Below, piece after piece: positions 61,149 to 64,000 of a DNA stretch of 64,000 nucleotides (position 1 is the first letter of the stretch; every line of letters starts with the position of its first letter). The DNA is from Margaritifera margaritifera (taxonomy: Eukaryota > Mollusca > Bivalvia > Unionida > Margaritiferidae), in NCBI GenBank assembly GCA_029931535.1, contig JAQPZY010001660.1, forward strand, positions 1,947,001 through 2,011,000. The letters run 5' to 3'. Both the position numbers and the translations under genes were made by a program. A model generated the notes under the pieces. That model did no database searches and was not told where the DNA came from. It worked only from the letters and a program-made list of their open reading frames with translations.

Positions 61149-61601
61149 ACCTTGAAAAAATCCTTGAATTTGAGGGGTTGCCTTGAAAACTCCTTGTATT
61201 TTAAGAATGTTGATTTTATCCTTGAAAAGTCTTTGATTTTGTTGAAAAGCCCCTTGAATTTTACCCCAAACACCTTGAATTTATCTTAGGAATACAAAGC
61301 ATTTAAATTGAATAAAATATAGCACTTTTTAAATTCAGAATTCTTGTTATTTATGTGTTCACTAAAAATAATAAATGCAGAAATAAAATGGGATAAAGTT
61401 CTGTGGATTAAATAACATGAACTGGATGTTTAACATTATGGAGTTGCATCTCTTTGCTGTAATGGCATGCTAATTATATTTGCAAATGGTATTAAGAACA
61501 TCCTTGTCTCTTTCCAATGAGAGACAAATATACTCCTTGACAGCTTTTGAAGTCCTTGAAAAGTCCTTTGAAAAAACCTTTCAGGGTTATTGAACCGTGT
61601 T
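61149..61601. mobile_element. Insertion rich in CCTTGAAAA words, flanked by a 12-bp direct repeat
   Basis: ATAGTTCATACA occurs on both sides (61137-61148 and 61602-61613). The 453-bp interior carries repeated CCTTGAAAAGTCCTTGAATTT-like words near both ends, in the same sense. It is a short non-coding mobile element; the superfamily is uncertain, and part of the 12 bp may be chance extension of a shorter duplication. Confidence 0.6.
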
Positions 61602-61613
61602 ATAGTTCATACA

Positions 61614-62070
61614 CATATATGAATATATATTTGTAAACACCTTTTTGTGTTCATGATGTAGCTATGAATTGCTCTCTACTGGGACATGTGTCCCTGAATA
61701 TTTCACTCCTCGACCTATAGACCTATAGTCTGATTATTTCATATTACTCCAAACATGGGGCGTCATTTCCCAACATATATTTTGTAACCAAGGATCCATG
61801 GAAATTGTGTGACTCACACAACCTCACTCCTTTAGTCTTTCTTGGTGATATTTTTTTCCCCATATCACGGTCATATCCCATTTATTAACAGTTTTGACGT
61901 TGGGGACAACATTGGTCGGGGGAAAAAATTGTCAAAAAGAGACAGTGTGAGTGAGGTGATGTGTAATAATGACCATAATGCTGGTTATTTTTACAGACAT
62001 ACATTTTAGCGATTTTGTCCCAAAATAGTGGTTTTAAATTTTGGAGATTTATATTTTAGCGATTGCAGAT
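61614..62070. other. Intron 11 stretch, nothing recognised
   Basis: No exon, array monomer or element end is seen. Confidence 0.4.
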
Positions 62071-62076
62071 ATAGGT

Positions 62077-63930
62077 TTTTAGCACTACTGGTCATAGACC
62101 AGAAGAGCTCATGGAAATGGCCTGCTATCCGTTGTTTGATGTCTGTCTGTCTGTCTGTTTGCGCAGGTGTGTTATCACTACGCTTCTAAAATACTTGGAG
62201 GATTGCCATGAAAATTTACAAACACATTCATCCCAAGGTCTAGTTGGGCCTAAATCAGATTGGTTCTGCAATGTGGCTATCTTGAAAATAAATCAAATTG
62301 GTTCTGCAATGTGGCTATCTTGAAAATGAATGGATTGTCATATCAACATGGGGTTTTCATTAAAAGACTTATGTCTAGCTGGTTTGTAATGAAAATCGTG
62401 CCAATTTGGCTTCCAATATGACTGCCATGGCAGCCATCATGAAAATCATGTTATCATTACTCCTTTTGCACAGAAAGTCATATCAACATGGGCTTTTCAC
62501 CAGAAGACTTTTTTATGATGTCTAGTTGGTCCTAAATTAAATTGATGCTGCCCAGACAATCAATATACCACAGCAGTCATCTTGAAAATCTACTGTTGCT
62601 ACTCCACTTGAATGGATGGTCATATCAGCATGGGGTTTTCACTGAAAAACTTTTTATGATGTCTAGTTGGTCCTAAATGAAAATGATGCTGATCAGATGG
62701 CCAATATGACTGCCATGGTAGTTATGTTGAATATCTTGTTATTGCTACTCCTCCTGAACAGAAAGTCAAATTGGAAAGGGGTTTTCACCAGAAGACTTCT
62801 TATGCTGTCTAGCTGGTCCTAGATGAAAATCTTGTTATCACTACTCCAACTAAATGGATGGTAATATCAACATGGAGTTTTCACTAAAAGACTTCTTATG
62901 ATGTCTAGTTGGTCCTAAATGAAAATGGTATCAATCTTACATCCAGTATGGCCACCACAGCAGCCATCTTGAAAATCTTTATATTGCTACTCCTCCTGAA
63001 TGGAAAGTCATATCAACATTGGGTTTTCACCGGAAGGCATCTTATAGTGTCTAGTGGGTCTTAAATAAAACTTGGTCCAATCTGATATCCACTATGACTG
63101 CCAAAGTGGCCATCTTGAAAATCTTATTGCTACTTCTAGATAGAAATACATATCAAAATTGGGTTTTCACCAGAAGACTTCTTATGATGTCTGATTGGTA
63201 CTGAATGAAGTTTAGTTTGGTTTTGTGGGTTTAACGCCATTTTTCAGCACATGATACATGGCAGCCAGTATATTTGGTGGAGGAAGAAGCTGGGAAAACC
63301 CTGGGAAGAACCAGCGACCCATGGGAAGCTACTGGCAAGCTTTCTCACATACCCACATTGGCTGAGCTAAGACTCGAATGCACGCGGACAGAGGTGAGAT
63401 GTCAGTGATCTGTAAACGTGAGCGTCTTAGATCACTCTACCACCTGGAGCCCCTGGTACTCAATGAAAATGGTGCCGATCTGACATCCAGTATGACAGCC
63501 ATTTTTAAATCTTGTTATTGCTACTCCTCCTAAATGGAAAGTCATATTGACAGGGGTTTTTCGCCAGAATATATTTAGTTGGTCCTGAATGGAAATTGTG
63601 CTGATCTAACCTCAAGAATGGCTGTCACAATGAACATTTTGAAAATCTTGTCACTAATTCTCCTGAATGGATGGTCATATCAACATTGGATTTTCACCAG
63701 AGTCTTTTAATGCTGTCTAGTTTGTCTTAAATTTAAATGGTGCCAATCTTACACTCAATATGGCTGTCATGGTGACTGATTTGAAAATCTTATTGCCCTA
63801 GAATATCAGAGATGGTTTCAAACACTAGGCAGTTAAAAAGAAGAAATGTTCTTATCTTAAATTCGGTGAAATTCTTTTCGGATAGTAGAGCATCAGTCCC
63901 ATATAGGAACTCTTGTTATTTTAACAGGGT
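62077..63930 (+). repeat. Family A element with head, core and tail (copy A8)
   Basis: Head hairpin 62081-62110 (arms AGCACTACTGGTC and GACCAGAAGAGCT), then about ten monomers. The tail begins at about 63797 (ATATCAGAGATGGTTTCAAA, AAAGAAGAAATG, GTAGAGCATCAGTCCC, GGAACTCTTG). A SINE sits inside one monomer. Confidence 0.88.
63210..63453 (-). mobile_element. tRNA-derived SINE-1, inverted, with 14-bp target duplication
   Basis: In reverse complement it starts GGGGCTCCAGGTGGTAGAG and contains a B box near GCATTCGAGTC. It continues through the same body as the copies at 42465 and 44069 and ends GTGCTGAAAAATGGCGTTAAA then CCCACAAAACC. It is flanked by TGGTACTGAATGAA (63196-63209) and TGGTACTCAATGAA (63454-63467). 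This is the most complete SINE-1 in the window. Confidence 0.9.
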
Positions 63931-64000
63931 CAATTCACAGAATTTCGTTTCCATACCAAAAAGTGTCTTTTTTTGCATACATTGAATTACTCGGACAACT

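Noticed and set aside
3190..63930. CRISPR array
   Set aside because: The repeats are long (135-180 bp), diverged and have no short identical repeat/unique spacer alternation. The genome is plainly eukaryotic.

Overview
This window looks like a stretch of an animal genome, most probably a bivalve or other mollusc. The reasons are large introns with GT-AG boundaries, AT-rich DNA, and dense head/tandem-core/tail repeats of the kind known from bivalves as pearl, HINE or tandem-repeat MITE elements. The taxon is an inference; nothing in the sequence names a species. There are no bacterial genes, operons, rRNA or CRISPR arrays.  One host gene is convincing: the 5' part of a PBRM1 (polybromo-1/BAF180) orthologue on the + strand. 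Eleven coding exons lie between 2769 and 59254. They join in frame with canonical splice sites into 473 codons, giving a basic N-terminus, bromodomain 1 (exons 2-4), bromodomain 2 (exons 5-7) and bromodomain 3 (exons 8-11). The gene runs past the right edge: bromodomains 4-6, the BAH domains and the HMG box are not here. Its promoter and any 5' non-coding exon were not identified. Introns range from about 0.4 to 11.4 kb.  Nearly everything else is mobile-element debris. Upstream of the gene (1-2.3 kb) are decayed hAT and pogo/Tigger-type transposases. The introns hold at least six families (A-F below) of imperfect tandem arrays with 135-180 bp monomers. All the arrays I found read in the same orientation as the gene. 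Several start with a short hairpin-forming head (AGCTC...GAGCT, CTCAC...GTGAG, CCAC...GTGG or CCCCC...GGGGG). Families B and C end in a tail that repeats part of the head in inverted form, and family A has its own conserved tail.  Elements inserted into or between these arrays have recognisable ends. They are a solo LTR with a 4-bp target duplication (18086-18956), a TTAA-flanked piggyBac-like element (45484-47000), a hAT remnant with CAGGG termini and a zinc-finger fragment (39976-41671), hAT-type and other MITEs (39587, 49739, 53573, 55267), tRNA-derived SINEs with target duplications (28745, 63210), and a non-LTR retrotransposon relic with degraded RT and RNase H (51230-53020). Nesting gives a relative chronology, for example LINE > family-B array > hAT-like element and MITE at 51-56 kb.  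Points that deserve attention are the shared hairpin-headed design over unrelated tandem cores, a tail-to-head junction between two family-A units, monomers of families E and F that repeatedly carry nuclear-receptor-type TCAAGGTCA half-sites, a promoter-like block followed by a spliced-looking decayed ORF in intron 2, and a possible cassette exon inside bromodomain 1.
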